Assembly (NCBI GenBank): GCA_020630065.1
Contig: JAHDCC010000016.1
Location: forward strand, 2,973-66,972
Reading direction: 5' to 3'
DNA length: 64,000 nt
Origin: Acidimicrobiales bacterium
GTDB lineage: Bacteria; Actinomycetota; Acidimicrobiia; Acidimicrobiales; SZUA-35
Both the position numbers and the translations under genes were made by a program. Shown here one piece after another: positions 33,220 to 40,674 of the stretch. The notes under the pieces are model-generated. The model was not told the origin of the DNA. It did not search any database and worked only from the letters and a program-made list of their open reading frames with translations. Each line of letters starts with the position of its first letter. Position 1 is the stretch's first letter.

Positions 33220-33999
33220 TTGAGGGAACTGGCGGAACAACTGTCCAAACGATTTATTCGAGGATTTCTGATCCTTTTCCCGGTCGCTGTCTTTGTCGGG
33301 TTCGGGCTAGCCACTGACGGAACAACTTCCACAGCCGAACCTCAAGATGACGCCGTCGCTTTTGTACTTAATCAATCCCCCGAAAAGCTAGAGCGCCAGC
33401 CCGACGCCGAAATTTCGACTACACCTACCATCACGGCAGCTCCCGAAACCACAACATCGGCACCCAACCCTCCCGCTCCAGCTGATCCCCCAACCGATGC
33501 CCCGGCAACTCAAGCACCGGCAACCGCCAGCCCAACGGCGCCACCTCAAGCTCAAACCCCCGACCAACGAGGCCAGGCAGCCCTAGCCAAAATCACCTAC
33601 CCATGGGCTGAACGGCTACCAGGATGGCGAATCTCGTTCCATCCAGAACGAAGCGGCGTCTACGGGTACACTCTCGTCCACGAAAAACGCATCGAAGTGT
33701 ACGTACGCTCTGGACAATCCGACGAACTGCTGGCTCATGTAGTAGCCCACGAAATCGGGCACGCGGTCGACGTGACACACAATAACGGCGACGAACGTGA
33801 CCGCTGGTTAGCGGCCCGAGGAATCCAAGGCACCACGTGGTGGCCCAACGACGGCGCTTCGGACTTCTCAACCGGGGCTGGCGACTTCGCTGAAAGCTTC
33901 GCTGCGTGGCAAGTTGGATCAGAATCGTTCCGCTCCAAACTAGGCCCATCTCCATCCACGGCACAATTAGACGTATTACGCCAATTAGCGCTAGGCTAA
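33220..33999 (+). CDS. secreted HEXXH metallopeptidase-like protein
   Basis: 259 residues from TTG at 33220, six bases after AAGGAG; the track's TTG two codons earlier would sit directly on that ribosome site. An N-terminal hydrophobic helix (FLILFPVAVFVGFGLA) is followed by ~85 residues rich in Pro, Thr and Ala, a wall-spanning linker. The catalytic part has HVVAHEIGHAVDV (zinc-binding HExxH), with a possible third ligand Glu in GDFAESFAAW. It should act outside the membrane on peptides or wall proteins; substrate unknown. The arrangement is typical of surface peptidases of Actinobacteria. Confidence 0.75.
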   Translation: MRELAEQLSKRFIRGFLILFPVAVFVGFGLATDGTTSTAEPQDDAVAFVLNQSPEKLERQPDAEISTTPTITAAPETTTSAPNPPAPADPPTDAPATQAPATASPTAPPQAQTPDQRGQAALAKITYPWAERLPGWRISFHPERSGVYGYTLVHEKRIEVYVRSGQSDELLAHVVAHEIGHAVDVTHNNGDERDRWLAARGIQGTTWWPNDGASDFSTGAGDFAESFAAWQVGSESFRSKLGPSPSTAQLDVLRQLALG

Positions 34000-34086
34000 C
34001 TAGCTCTACGCTGTTGAGACGTGTCAACGCCGGGATATCTTCGCTACTACAGCGCTGTCTACATCAACGATGTGAACTGGAAGACG

Positions 34087-35064
34087 ATGGCCGATTTTCG
34101 TATTGTGAGTTACGCCCAAAATTGCGAAGACGTGATGCTGTGGCGCGCGTTTAAAGACGTGACGAGTGGGTTCTATGTTGACGTTGGCGCCAACTCCCCA
34201 ACAATCGACTCGGTGACCCAGCTCTTTTACGACAACGGCTGGCACGGAATCAATATTGAGCCGCTTTCGCCCTGGATTGAACAACTCAGCTCACGCAGGT
34301 CAAGAGACATTAATCTGGCTGTGTGTGCGTCAGACAAAGAGTCCGATATCGAGCTTCTTGACGTCCGCGAAACTGGTCTTTCCACCGGCGATCTCGATCT
34401 GAAAGAGTTCTACGAAGACCGTTTCGAAGTAGCCGTCGTACCATCGACGACAACCACGTTGACCGCCATTTTGTCTGAACACGCCGGTACCGACATCCAT
34501 TTTATGAAGGTAGATGTTGAAGGCATGGAATACGAGGTCTTGAACGGTTGTGACTTCACCAAGTTCCGTCCACGCATCGTGCTCGTCGAAAGCATCGACC
34601 CAGTGAGCCAAGAACCCAACCATCACGGATGGGAACCCCTGCTAACAAAAGCTGGTTATACGTTTCTGTATTTTGATGGCTTAAACCGGTTCTATGGCGC
34701 CGACGAGCATCTGCCATCGTTGACACCTCATTTTGAAGAACCTCCAAATATCTTCGACAATTTCGTTCGTCAATCAGATGAAGAGAACGCAGTGGCACTT
34801 CAACAGAGCTTGGACACGTTGCATGCGAAACAAACCGAGCTCGAAACCGTGCACCTCCGTCTACAAGAACTTCTCGCTCAACGCGCCGATCTTGAAGTGG
34901 AGTTAAACGCAGCCGAAGATGATGTCTTGTCGCTCCAGGCCGAAGTGTCCGAACTGCAGAACACACTTTCGTGGCGGGTGACAACACCGTTGCGTTGGGT
35001 TCGCCGCCTCACCGCCGACGGACCAGCAGACGCCGCCTTTAAGCTGCTGCGCAAGCGACTGTAA
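34087..35064 (+). CDS. FkbM-family methyltransferase with C-terminal coiled coil
   Basis: 325 residues from the ATG at 34087, where the family N terminus [19 protein letters not shown] begins; the track GTG adds 22 unrelated residues. SAM-binding motifs: [16 protein letters not shown] (motif I), INIEPLS, and [18 protein letters not shown] (FkbM signature). Residues ~235-300 form a heptad-rich coiled coil, ending [13 protein letters not shown], a tail often found on enzymes of cell-surface polysaccharide synthesis. It probably O-methylates a sugar or glycolipid. No glycosyltransferases are next to it here. Confidence 0.85.
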   Translation: MADFRIVSYAQNCEDVMLWRAFKDVTSGFYVDVGANSPTIDSVTQLFYDNGWHGINIEPLSPWIEQLSSRRSRDINLAVCASDKESDIELLDVRETGLSTGDLDLKEFYEDRFEVAVVPSTTTTLTAILSEHAGTDIHFMKVDVEGMEYEVLNGCDFTKFRPRIVLVESIDPVSQEPNHHGWEPLLTKAGYTFLYFDGLNRFYGADEHLPSLTPHFEEPPNIFDNFVRQSDEENAVALQQSLDTLHAKQTELETVHLRLQELLAQRADLEVELNAAEDDVLSLQAEVSELQNTLSWRVTTPLRWVRRLTADGPADAAFKLLRKRL

Positions 35065-35122
35065 CTTAACGGCTGAAACCTTTGACAAGTCTTACAGCCC
35101 AGACCACTGCTATAGAGGGTTC

Positions 35123-35906
35123 GTGAGGATCGACCTTAGGCACTTCCGCTACTTTGTCGCTGTGGCCGAAGAGCTACACTTCGGACGGGCCGCTCAACGG
35201 CTCCACATTTCACAACCTCCGTTGAGCCAACAGATCCTGGCGATGGAACGTGAACTTGGCGTCCAGCTCTTTACCCGAACTAAGCGGCAGGTTGCGCTAA
35301 CAAAGGCCGGCGAACTTTTACTCCCCAAGCCCGCATGTTAATCGAAGACGCCGACCGTGTGATCCAATCGACGATACGTGCCGATCAAGGATTTGTTGGT
35401 TCTCTTCAGGTCGGCTTCACCGGTTCGTTCGTATGATTCCGAAACTCTCAACCACCCACGTCAGCACTAGCCTCCTGAAAACTGAGACCCTGATCGCAGC
35501 GATCCCGATCGGACACAAGCTAGCTTCTACCGATGAACTGACAATGGAACTGCTCGCCAACGAGCCGTTCATTATGTATGAGCCAGAAGCAGGAGCGGGA
35601 ATTTATAATCAGATCGTTGGCATGTGCCAAACAGCAGGTTTCACTCCCCACATTTCCCAGCACGCCCGACACATGCCCACTATTGTCAGCTTGGTGGCAG
35701 CCGGTATGGGGGTCTCGTTGGTTTCACCCGCCATGAAACGTATGAACCTGGGTCGAGTCTGTTACAGAGAACTAGCTACCCATAGCGCATCGACAGCGAT
35801 TACGACCGAAACCAGAACCGACCTTTTACTCGCCCACAGGACCAATGAGATATCGATGCTCATTCAGAACTTCATCGATGCCGCCAACGAGTCAACGGCC
35901 AGGTGA
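35123..35906 (+). pseudogene. decayed LysR-family regulator
   Basis: The first 70 codons are a good LysR DNA-binding domain ([34 protein letters not shown]), then the frame ends at TAA after LLLPKPAC. In another frame the next bases encode [30 protein letters not shown]-like sequence up to TGA, and a third frame from 35433 continues with the C-terminal effector domain (AIPIGHKLASTDEL ... VSLVAAGMGVSLVSPA). About 60-80 residues of the central domain are missing. So at least one frameshift plus a deletion have inactivated it. It lies next to the glutarate genes and may have been their regulator. Confidence 0.8.
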
Positions 35907-35917
35907 TAGTCGAGCCG

Positions 35918-37132
35918 TTAGACTACCTGACCGGCTATGTAGGTTCCGATTTCTATCGAGGCGGTCGCCGCGGGCGACGGAGCATTACCTACGTGAATGC
36001 CGTGTGCGGTTTTGACGATGTGGAAGTCGTCTTCCAAGGTTCCGTCCCGTCGGAGCGCTTGGGCCCGTACCCCCGCTGGAGCAGAGATGAGGTCGTCTTC
36101 TTCGACAGAAGGAATGAGTTCTCGTAGACTGTTGGTAAAGGCCCGTTTGCTGATCGACCGGACGATTTCTCGGCCTCCTTCGCGCCAATGTTTCGCCGCC
36201 AGTTTCCAAAACCCGGGATAGCTAACCGTGTCAGCCATATCTCGCACGCTGAAATCGTTTTTGTTGTAGCCTTCTCGTTTCGTGGCGAGCACTGCGTTAG
36301 GACCTGCTTCGATACGGCCATCAATCGTTCGGGTGAAATGAACACCAAGGAAATTAAACTCGGGGTTTGGGACCGGGTAGATAAGGTTCTTCACTACATG
36401 TGTCTTGTTCGGTTTGAGCTGGTAGTACTCTCCTCGGAACGGGACGATTCGGATATCGTGATCGGCGGTTGGGGTTGGCTGGTCCGGGTCTAATTTGGTG
36501 ACCCGGTCGCTGTGGAGGCCTGCACAGTTGATGAATGTCCGACACTTTAGATCAGTGGTTTCGGTTGTGAGCACGCTGGGAGACCCCGACGTCACCCCTA
36601 TCACCCGTTGGCCTGTTTTCAGTTCGGCCCCAAGGCGTTCCAGTTTGGAAACCATCGCTATGCAAACTTTCCCGTAGTCGACGATTCCCGCCGATGGAAC
36701 ACCAATGGCCGCTATCCCCGCACAGTAAGGTTCTTGTTCTCGTAGTTCGTCGGCGGTGAGTTTGTTCACCTCGAGACCGTTGCTGCGCCCCCGTTCGTAG
36801 AGTGCTTCTAGCTGCCCGAGTTGACTGGAACGGGTAGCCACAATCACTTTTCCGCAGACCTCATGTTCAATATTGTTCGTTCGACAAAACTCGACCATCG
36901 ATTGCGAGCCAGCACGTGCAAACAGCGCCTTCCGAGTGCCCGGTTTGTAGTAGATTCCGGAATGGATTACACCACTGTTCCGGCCGGTCTGATGCCTCGC
37001 CCACTGATCTTCTTTTTCTATCACCACAACCCGTGCGTGAGGCTGTTTTGTGAGCAACGCAATGGCGGTGGACAGACCAACGATACCTCCCCCGATGATG
37101 GCGACGTCGTACACGTCTTTACGCTGATTCAT
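35918..37132 (-). CDS. lhgO: L-2-hydroxyglutarate oxidase/dehydrogenase
   Basis: 404 residues of the FAD-dependent DAO family. The dinucleotide motif DVAIIGGGIVGLSTAIALL is at the N terminus, GRNSGVIHSGIYYKPGTRKA matches the LhgO signature, and LNCAGLHSDRV-like FINCAGLHSDRVTKL and PAGVRAQALRRDGTLEDDF near the end are characteristic. It oxidises L-2-hydroxyglutarate to 2-oxoglutarate, passing electrons to the membrane quinone pool or oxygen. The gene overlaps the stop of glaH by one base (TGATG), forming the two-step glutarate hydroxylase route to 2-oxoglutarate. Confidence 0.92.
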   Translation of the reverse strand: MNQRKDVYDVAIIGGGIVGLSTAIALLTKQPHARVVVIEKEDQWARHQTGRNSGVIHSGIYYKPGTRKALFARAGSQSMVEFCRTNNIEHEVCGKVIVATRSSQLGQLEALYERGRSNGLEVNKLTADELREQEPYCAGIAAIGVPSAGIVDYGKVCIAMVSKLERLGAELKTGQRVIGVTSGSPSVLTTETTDLKCRTFINCAGLHSDRVTKLDPDQPTPTADHDIRIVPFRGEYYQLKPNKTHVVKNLIYPVPNPEFNFLGVHFTRTIDGRIEAGPNAVLATKREGYNKNDFSVRDMADTVSYPGFWKLAAKHWREGGREIVRSISKRAFTNSLRELIPSVEEDDLISAPAGVRAQALRRDGTLEDDFHIVKTAHGIHVGNAPSPAATASIEIGTYIAGQVV

Positions 37133-38022
37133 CAGTCAACGAACCGACCGCGTTGGCGCAGAAGCTCTCGATGTAGGTTCGGTTCAGGTTTGAACGCGGC
37201 TCGTCCGTGTAGCCAGAAACGGTTGTTGATCAAGATCAGGTCACCTACTGAAAGGTCGAGTGTGATGGTTGAGGCACATGTTTCGAGTGAGTCGCTCAGC
37301 TTCCAAAGATACTCGGCCTGTTGACGTGTTTCGGGTTGTATGAATTGATCGATGTAGTTTATCTCCCATCCGTCTTGGTGTTCTGTGAAGAGCTTCCGTC
37401 GAACCGGGTGTGCGACGTTTTTACTTGGAGGGGATTGGAAGAGAAACTCTTGAGCGGATACCGGGTGCTGCGCGAAATAGTCAAGGTCTGACCAGTCATC
37501 GAGGTGGGTTATACGGGATTGTCCTCCGATTATGTGGTCGTTTTTAAGTTTCATCATCAACACCCACTCGGTCTGGTCGTTGGTGTAGGCGCCGTCGGTG
37601 TGTAACGTCAACGGCCTGTATGCCTGCCGGAGGTAGGAGTCGCTATCGTCGGTGTGTTTCACCGTGAACCGAGCGTAGAAGGTGCCCGACATTTGGTCGT
37701 AGTTCGCTACCCCAATCAAGTGACTTATCGCAGTTGCGAACTTGATGAAGTGGTCCGGGTCGGCGTCGAAGCTGTCAGAGCGCACCACGACCGCTCCGCA
37801 TCTACGGGAACGAAGCGCGGTTTGCAGGTCGACGCGTAACCCATCGCCTGTTAGTTCGGACAGTAGCGCGGCCAGCCGGAACCGTTGAAACGGCACATAC
37901 TCAGACTCTTGGACACTACATGTCGAGCTGGCGGATTGGAATTCCTGTTGGCACTGGGCCGAGAAGGTGACGCGGGTTAGCCGATGGTGTGCGGGGTCCT
38001 GTTTGATCGTGTAGCTGGACAT
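37132..38022 (-). CDS. glaH: glutarate 2-hydroxylase (CsiD/GlaH)
   Basis: 296 residues from the ATG at 38022 (a TTG two codons earlier is the track start). Strong match to CsiD: KFATAISHLIGVANYDQMSGTFYARF, SDSYLRQAYRPLTLHTDGAY (Fe-binding His and Asp), LLLHLDDW-like ITHLDDWSDLDYF, SPPSKNVAHPVRRKLF, YIDQFIQP and LILINNRFWLHGRAAF (distal His) then RELLRQRGRF. It is a 2-oxoglutarate- and Fe(II)-dependent dioxygenase making L-2-hydroxyglutarate and succinate from glutarate, an end product of lysine breakdown. The coupled LhgO regenerates the 2-oxoglutarate cosubstrate, so the pair converts glutarate to succinate. Confidence 0.93.
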   Translation of the reverse strand: MSSYTIKQDPAHHRLTRVTFSAQCQQEFQSASSTCSVQESEYVPFQRFRLAALLSELTGDGLRVDLQTALRSRRCGAVVVRSDSFDADPDHFIKFATAISHLIGVANYDQMSGTFYARFTVKHTDDSDSYLRQAYRPLTLHTDGAYTNDQTEWVLMMKLKNDHIIGGQSRITHLDDWSDLDYFAQHPVSAQEFLFQSPPSKNVAHPVRRKLFTEHQDGWEINYIDQFIQPETRQQAEYLWKLSDSLETCASTITLDLSVGDLILINNRFWLHGRAAFKPEPNLHRELLRQRGRFVD

Positions 38023-38078
38023 ACCCAAAACGGTAGATCACGAGAATAAATATGTGAAATACATAATTCGACCCCTAG

Positions 38079-38097
38079 TAATATCTTTTCGATATTA
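38079..38097 (-). promoter_or_regulatory. inverted repeat upstream of glaH
   Basis: TAATATC-TTTTC-GATATTA, seven-base perfect arms, 57 bases before the glaH ATG and just after the dcd stop. Spaced AT-rich palindromes of this size are common operators (here perhaps for a CsiR-type or the decayed LysR regulator). A role as terminator for dcd is less likely because the stem is AT-only. Confidence 0.5.
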
Positions 38098-38104
38098 AGC
38101 AGGG

Positions 38105-38671
38105 TTAGCCGAAGTTCTCCCAGTATCGGGAGGGCCGTGGACCTTTCTGCCCCTGATATTTGGATCCGAGAACACCGGCCCCGTACGGGTTATCGGCCTC
38201 AGTACTCATCCGCATGAAACTTATCTGACCGATTTTCATTCCCGGATACAGGGTGATTGGCAGACTGGCGACGTTTGAGAACTCCAACGTCAATTGGCCA
38301 TCCCAGCCAGCGTCAACAAATCCTGCCGTCGTGTGAATCAGTAACCCCAAGCGACCAAGACTCGACTTACCTTCGATTCGACCAACCAGATCGGCCGGTA
38401 TTGCGATCCGTTCAGCGGTCGACCCGAGTACAAAGTCACCAGGATGGAGAATAAACGGCTTGTCGTCGGATGCTTCAACTTCCGTCGTCAACGCTTCAAG
38501 ATTTGATTTAACGTCGATATGGCTAAATGTGTGGTTCTCAAAGACCACAAACCGGTGATCTAGTCGTAAATCGACCGATGACGGCTGGATGGCCGACTCT
38601 TCAAACGGTTCGATGATTATCCGGCCTGCGGCAAGTTCATTCTTAATACTTCGATCTGAAAGAATCACCAT
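38105..38671 (-). CDS. dcd: dCTP deaminase
   Basis: 188 residues, full length. Family features: MVILSDRSIKNELAAGRIIIEPF, IQPSSVDLRLD, FVLGSTAERIAIPADLVGRIEGKSSLGRLGL (substrate loop with the catalytic Glu later in FVDAGWDGQLTLEFSN) and KYQGQKGPRPSRYW at the C terminus. It deaminates dCTP to dUTP on the way to dTTP; actinobacterial and archaeal members may also remove pyrophosphate to give dUMP directly, and this sequence is of that shorter, G-Q-K-G-P-x-x-S-R type. Stand-alone ahead of glaH. Confidence 0.93.
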   Translation of the reverse strand: MVILSDRSIKNELAAGRIIIEPFEESAIQPSSVDLRLDHRFVVFENHTFSHIDVKSNLEALTTEVEASDDKPFILHPGDFVLGSTAERIAIPADLVGRIEGKSSLGRLGLLIHTTAGFVDAGWDGQLTLEFSNVASLPITLYPGMKIGQISFMRMSTEADNPYGAGVLGSKYQGQKGPRPSRYWENFG

Positions 38672-38759
38672 TCGAACACTAGCGCGATAAACACTTTCAG
38701 AGGCAGCCCAGCACGATGTGTACTTCAGTTGCAGCTAGATGAACCCGAAGATCTAGGAC

Positions 38760-39497
38760 GTGAGAGCAACGAACCTAAGACGAGCGATAGGGGTCGCTTC
38801 GTTCGTCGCGTTCACGTTGACGAGCTCAGCATGTCAGACTGCTGATCAGACTGCTGATCTGACTCGGGAAGTGTCGAAGCCCCGGATCCAGTCAGCACCA
38901 ACTACCCCTACGATCGAGACTACCCCGACGACGATCGCCCCAACTACGACGGTTCCCGCTCCTATCATTCCCGACGACTACTACGTCACCGACGGTTTCG
39001 CCATCCAACCACCGCCGGGTTGGAAACTGATCGACCAGCAATCCATTGCTGATGGAACAATCTCTGCGGGCATTCCCGTCGAGTCGGTCGAAACAATCGT
39101 GCAAGAGGTAGACAACGTGTTTGCTAACGGAGCGCTCGTTGCGTTTTACCGATTCGACGACTCAACCCAATACACCCCGAGTATTACTCTGTCACGCCAG
39201 GAGCCGCAGGCGGAAGCCGACGCTTCGAGCCAGGCGGCAAACACGGTCACCGACTTACAGGAACAGGGTTTCGTCGATGTGTCATCAACGGTTGGTTCGG
39301 CGCCTGCTGGGACAAGTGTCGGTGTCAGCTACACGGCCCCAGCGTCTCGTACCGGTTTTGGAGGCGACTTGTTTGCGAGCTCGTACGTCGTGTTTGGGGC
39401 GGACGCTACGTGGACGTTTACCGGGCTGACGTCGGACAGTCCTCAACTCATCGATGACACGGTCTCATCGCTGGCGAATTCACTCATCGAAACCTAA
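38760..39497 (+). CDS. predicted lipoprotein
   Basis: 245 residues from a GTG. Signal peptide ATNLRRAIGVASFVAFTLTSSAC with lipobox TSSAC, a Thr/Pro-rich linker to ~residue 70 (PTTPTIETTPTTIAPTTT) and a globular domain beginning FAIQPPPGWKLIDQ, which resembles LpqN-type or PsbP-like domains in which a strand-rich fold with PPGW recurs. Such actinobacterial lipoproteins are often envelope-associated with unknown substrate. Stand-alone unit with a clear hairpin after its stop (39517-39540). Confidence 0.65.
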   Translation: MRATNLRRAIGVASFVAFTLTSSACQTADQTADLTREVSKPRIQSAPTTPTIETTPTTIAPTTTVPAPIIPDDYYVTDGFAIQPPPGWKLIDQQSIADGTISAGIPVESVETIVQEVDNVFANGALVAFYRFDDSTQYTPSITLSRQEPQAEADASSQAANTVTDLQEQGFVDVSSTVGSAPAGTSVGVSYTAPASRTGFGGDLFASSYVVFGADATWTFTGLTSDSPQLIDDTVSSLANSLIET

Positions 39498-39516
39498 CTT
39501 CTGCCAAAATCCTTAA

Positions 39517-39540
39517 GGCCGTCCGACAATGCGGACGGCC
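39517..39540 (+). terminator. rho-independent type hairpin
   Basis: GGCCGTCCG/CGGACGGCC, nine perfect pairs around a six-base loop, 20 bases after the lipoprotein stop. The tail is only modestly T-rich. It could also end transcripts of the convergent basic protein gene. Confidence 0.75.
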
Positions 39541-39577
39541 ATAGATCTGTTGGATAGGTCAAATTTGTTCTTTGGTC

Positions 39578-39910
39578 TTATGGAGTTTCAACTTCCCCTT
39601 TTCGAATCTGTTCGTAGGCAGCTGCCTTAGCTGCTCGATTCAGATTCCTTCGTTTCCAAGACTTAGTTTTCCATACTTTGAACTTGCGGCTACGAACCGT
39701 TCGTTCAGGACGGTCACTTGGGTCAGTCTTTTCGCTAGTGTGCACCGGTCGGGGTAGGGCGTAGTCATCATGTTCGGTCAACTGGGAAAGCTCTACCTGG
39801 GTTGCTCTTCGAACTCTTCGATGCTCTACACGACGGTCGTACCTGGCTGGCCTGTGTACGGCTGCTGCGCCTGGATTCTTGCTGCGACTGATCCGAGTTC
39901 TTGTTGACAT
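39578..39910 (-). CDS. short basic hypothetical protein
   Basis: 110 residues from the ATG at 39910, with AGAGAAG five bases before it; the track's longer form lacks any support. The sequence is Arg/Lys/Ser-rich throughout (MSTRTRISRSKNPG ... RSRKFKVWKTKSWKRRNLNRAAKAAAYEQIRKG) with an acidic patch in the middle (LTEHDDYALP). It has no hydrophobic segments and could bind nucleic acid. No family recognised; real protein status is likely but not certain. Confidence 0.45.
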   Translation of the reverse strand: MSTRTRISRSKNPGAAAVHRPARYDRRVEHRRVRRATQVELSQLTEHDDYALPRPVHTSEKTDPSDRPERTVRSRKFKVWKTKSWKRRNLNRAAKAAAYEQIRKGEVETP

Positions 39911-40674
39911 TACACTTCTCTTTCTCACAGCGATCTGACTCGCTGCGGATAGACGGGTGGGTAACTTGTTCATCCACTGTGGCACAAATGTAACAATCGT
40001 GCCAATACCGTAAGAATTATATATGACCAATGCCACATCACGCAAACGGAGCAAGTGAACCTTTTTGCTTCTATTTACTTTTTATGCCGTCTATCAGGGC
40101 CAAGCGGAACCAAAAAATATTGGAGAAATATTTCGAAACAGTTCGACAATAACAAACCGACATCCAACCAATCACCCATCATGGAAATGAACTGGCGTTG
40201 GCTGTGCCCTATCCATCGGCACGATCCTCTACCAACATGAGCCAACAAGCATCCCGGTTTAGCAAAAGCCGCCCCACCAGGCGAGACGACCCATCTTTGG
40301 GGCAAGGATTTTCTTGTGGAAGCGACCTTCGTTGCGGTCAAAGAGTCGCCCCCACAAGAGAACGACGCCACACGCCACACGAAGTGACGCTGGCGATAGC
40401 GGGCAGGCCATCGGCGGAAGGGACCTGCCCGCTGACTACTTTTATAATTAAGATTTACGGCTCTTTCAACTCCAAAAGCAGGGGAATAGTGCCTTGCTTC
40501 TACAACAAAATAGAAGAAAAGTTCTCCACCTATTAGCTGCTATAACAGGCCACAAATTTGGCGAATAGTTCCTTATCAACTACCCCATTGAAGCACCCCT
40601 AAGGCGTCCACCAGGGCAAACACGAGCACCGACGTCGCCTCCAGCAGTCGGCACACCCCGAAACCCGGTGTGTG
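39911..40674. other. 764-base gap with hairpin cluster
   Basis: No supported coding gene; the short ORFs on both strands lack family features. The first 130 bases are AT-rich promoter-like sequence for the basic protein. From 40204 to 40445 the plus strand holds a run of stems described separately. Next to the end of the large surface-protein gene there is a weak CACACC/GGTGTG hairpin (40652-40672) that may end its transcript. Confidence 0.5.
40204..40445 (+). ncRNA. candidate structured RNA with terminator-like end
   Basis: A string of stems on the plus strand: GTGCC/GGCAC (40204-40222), GCCCCA/TGGGGC (40271-40303), TCTTGTGG/CCACAAGA (40312-40359) enclosing GCGAC/GTCGC (40322-40349), CGCCA/TGGCG (40373-40395), and GCGGGCAGG/CCTGCCCGC (40399-40432) followed by CTTTTAT. 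The last looks like an intrinsic terminator, yet no gene on this strand ends there. I could not fit it to RNase P, tmRNA, SRP or 6S RNA consensus pieces. Strand and ends are tentative. Confidence 0.4.

Noticed and set aside
40399-40432. Possible SRP RNA because of CGGAAGGGA
   Set aside because: The SRP hallmark GTCAGG...GGAAG...AGCAGCC is not present, and the stem is a simple hairpin followed by CTTTTAT.
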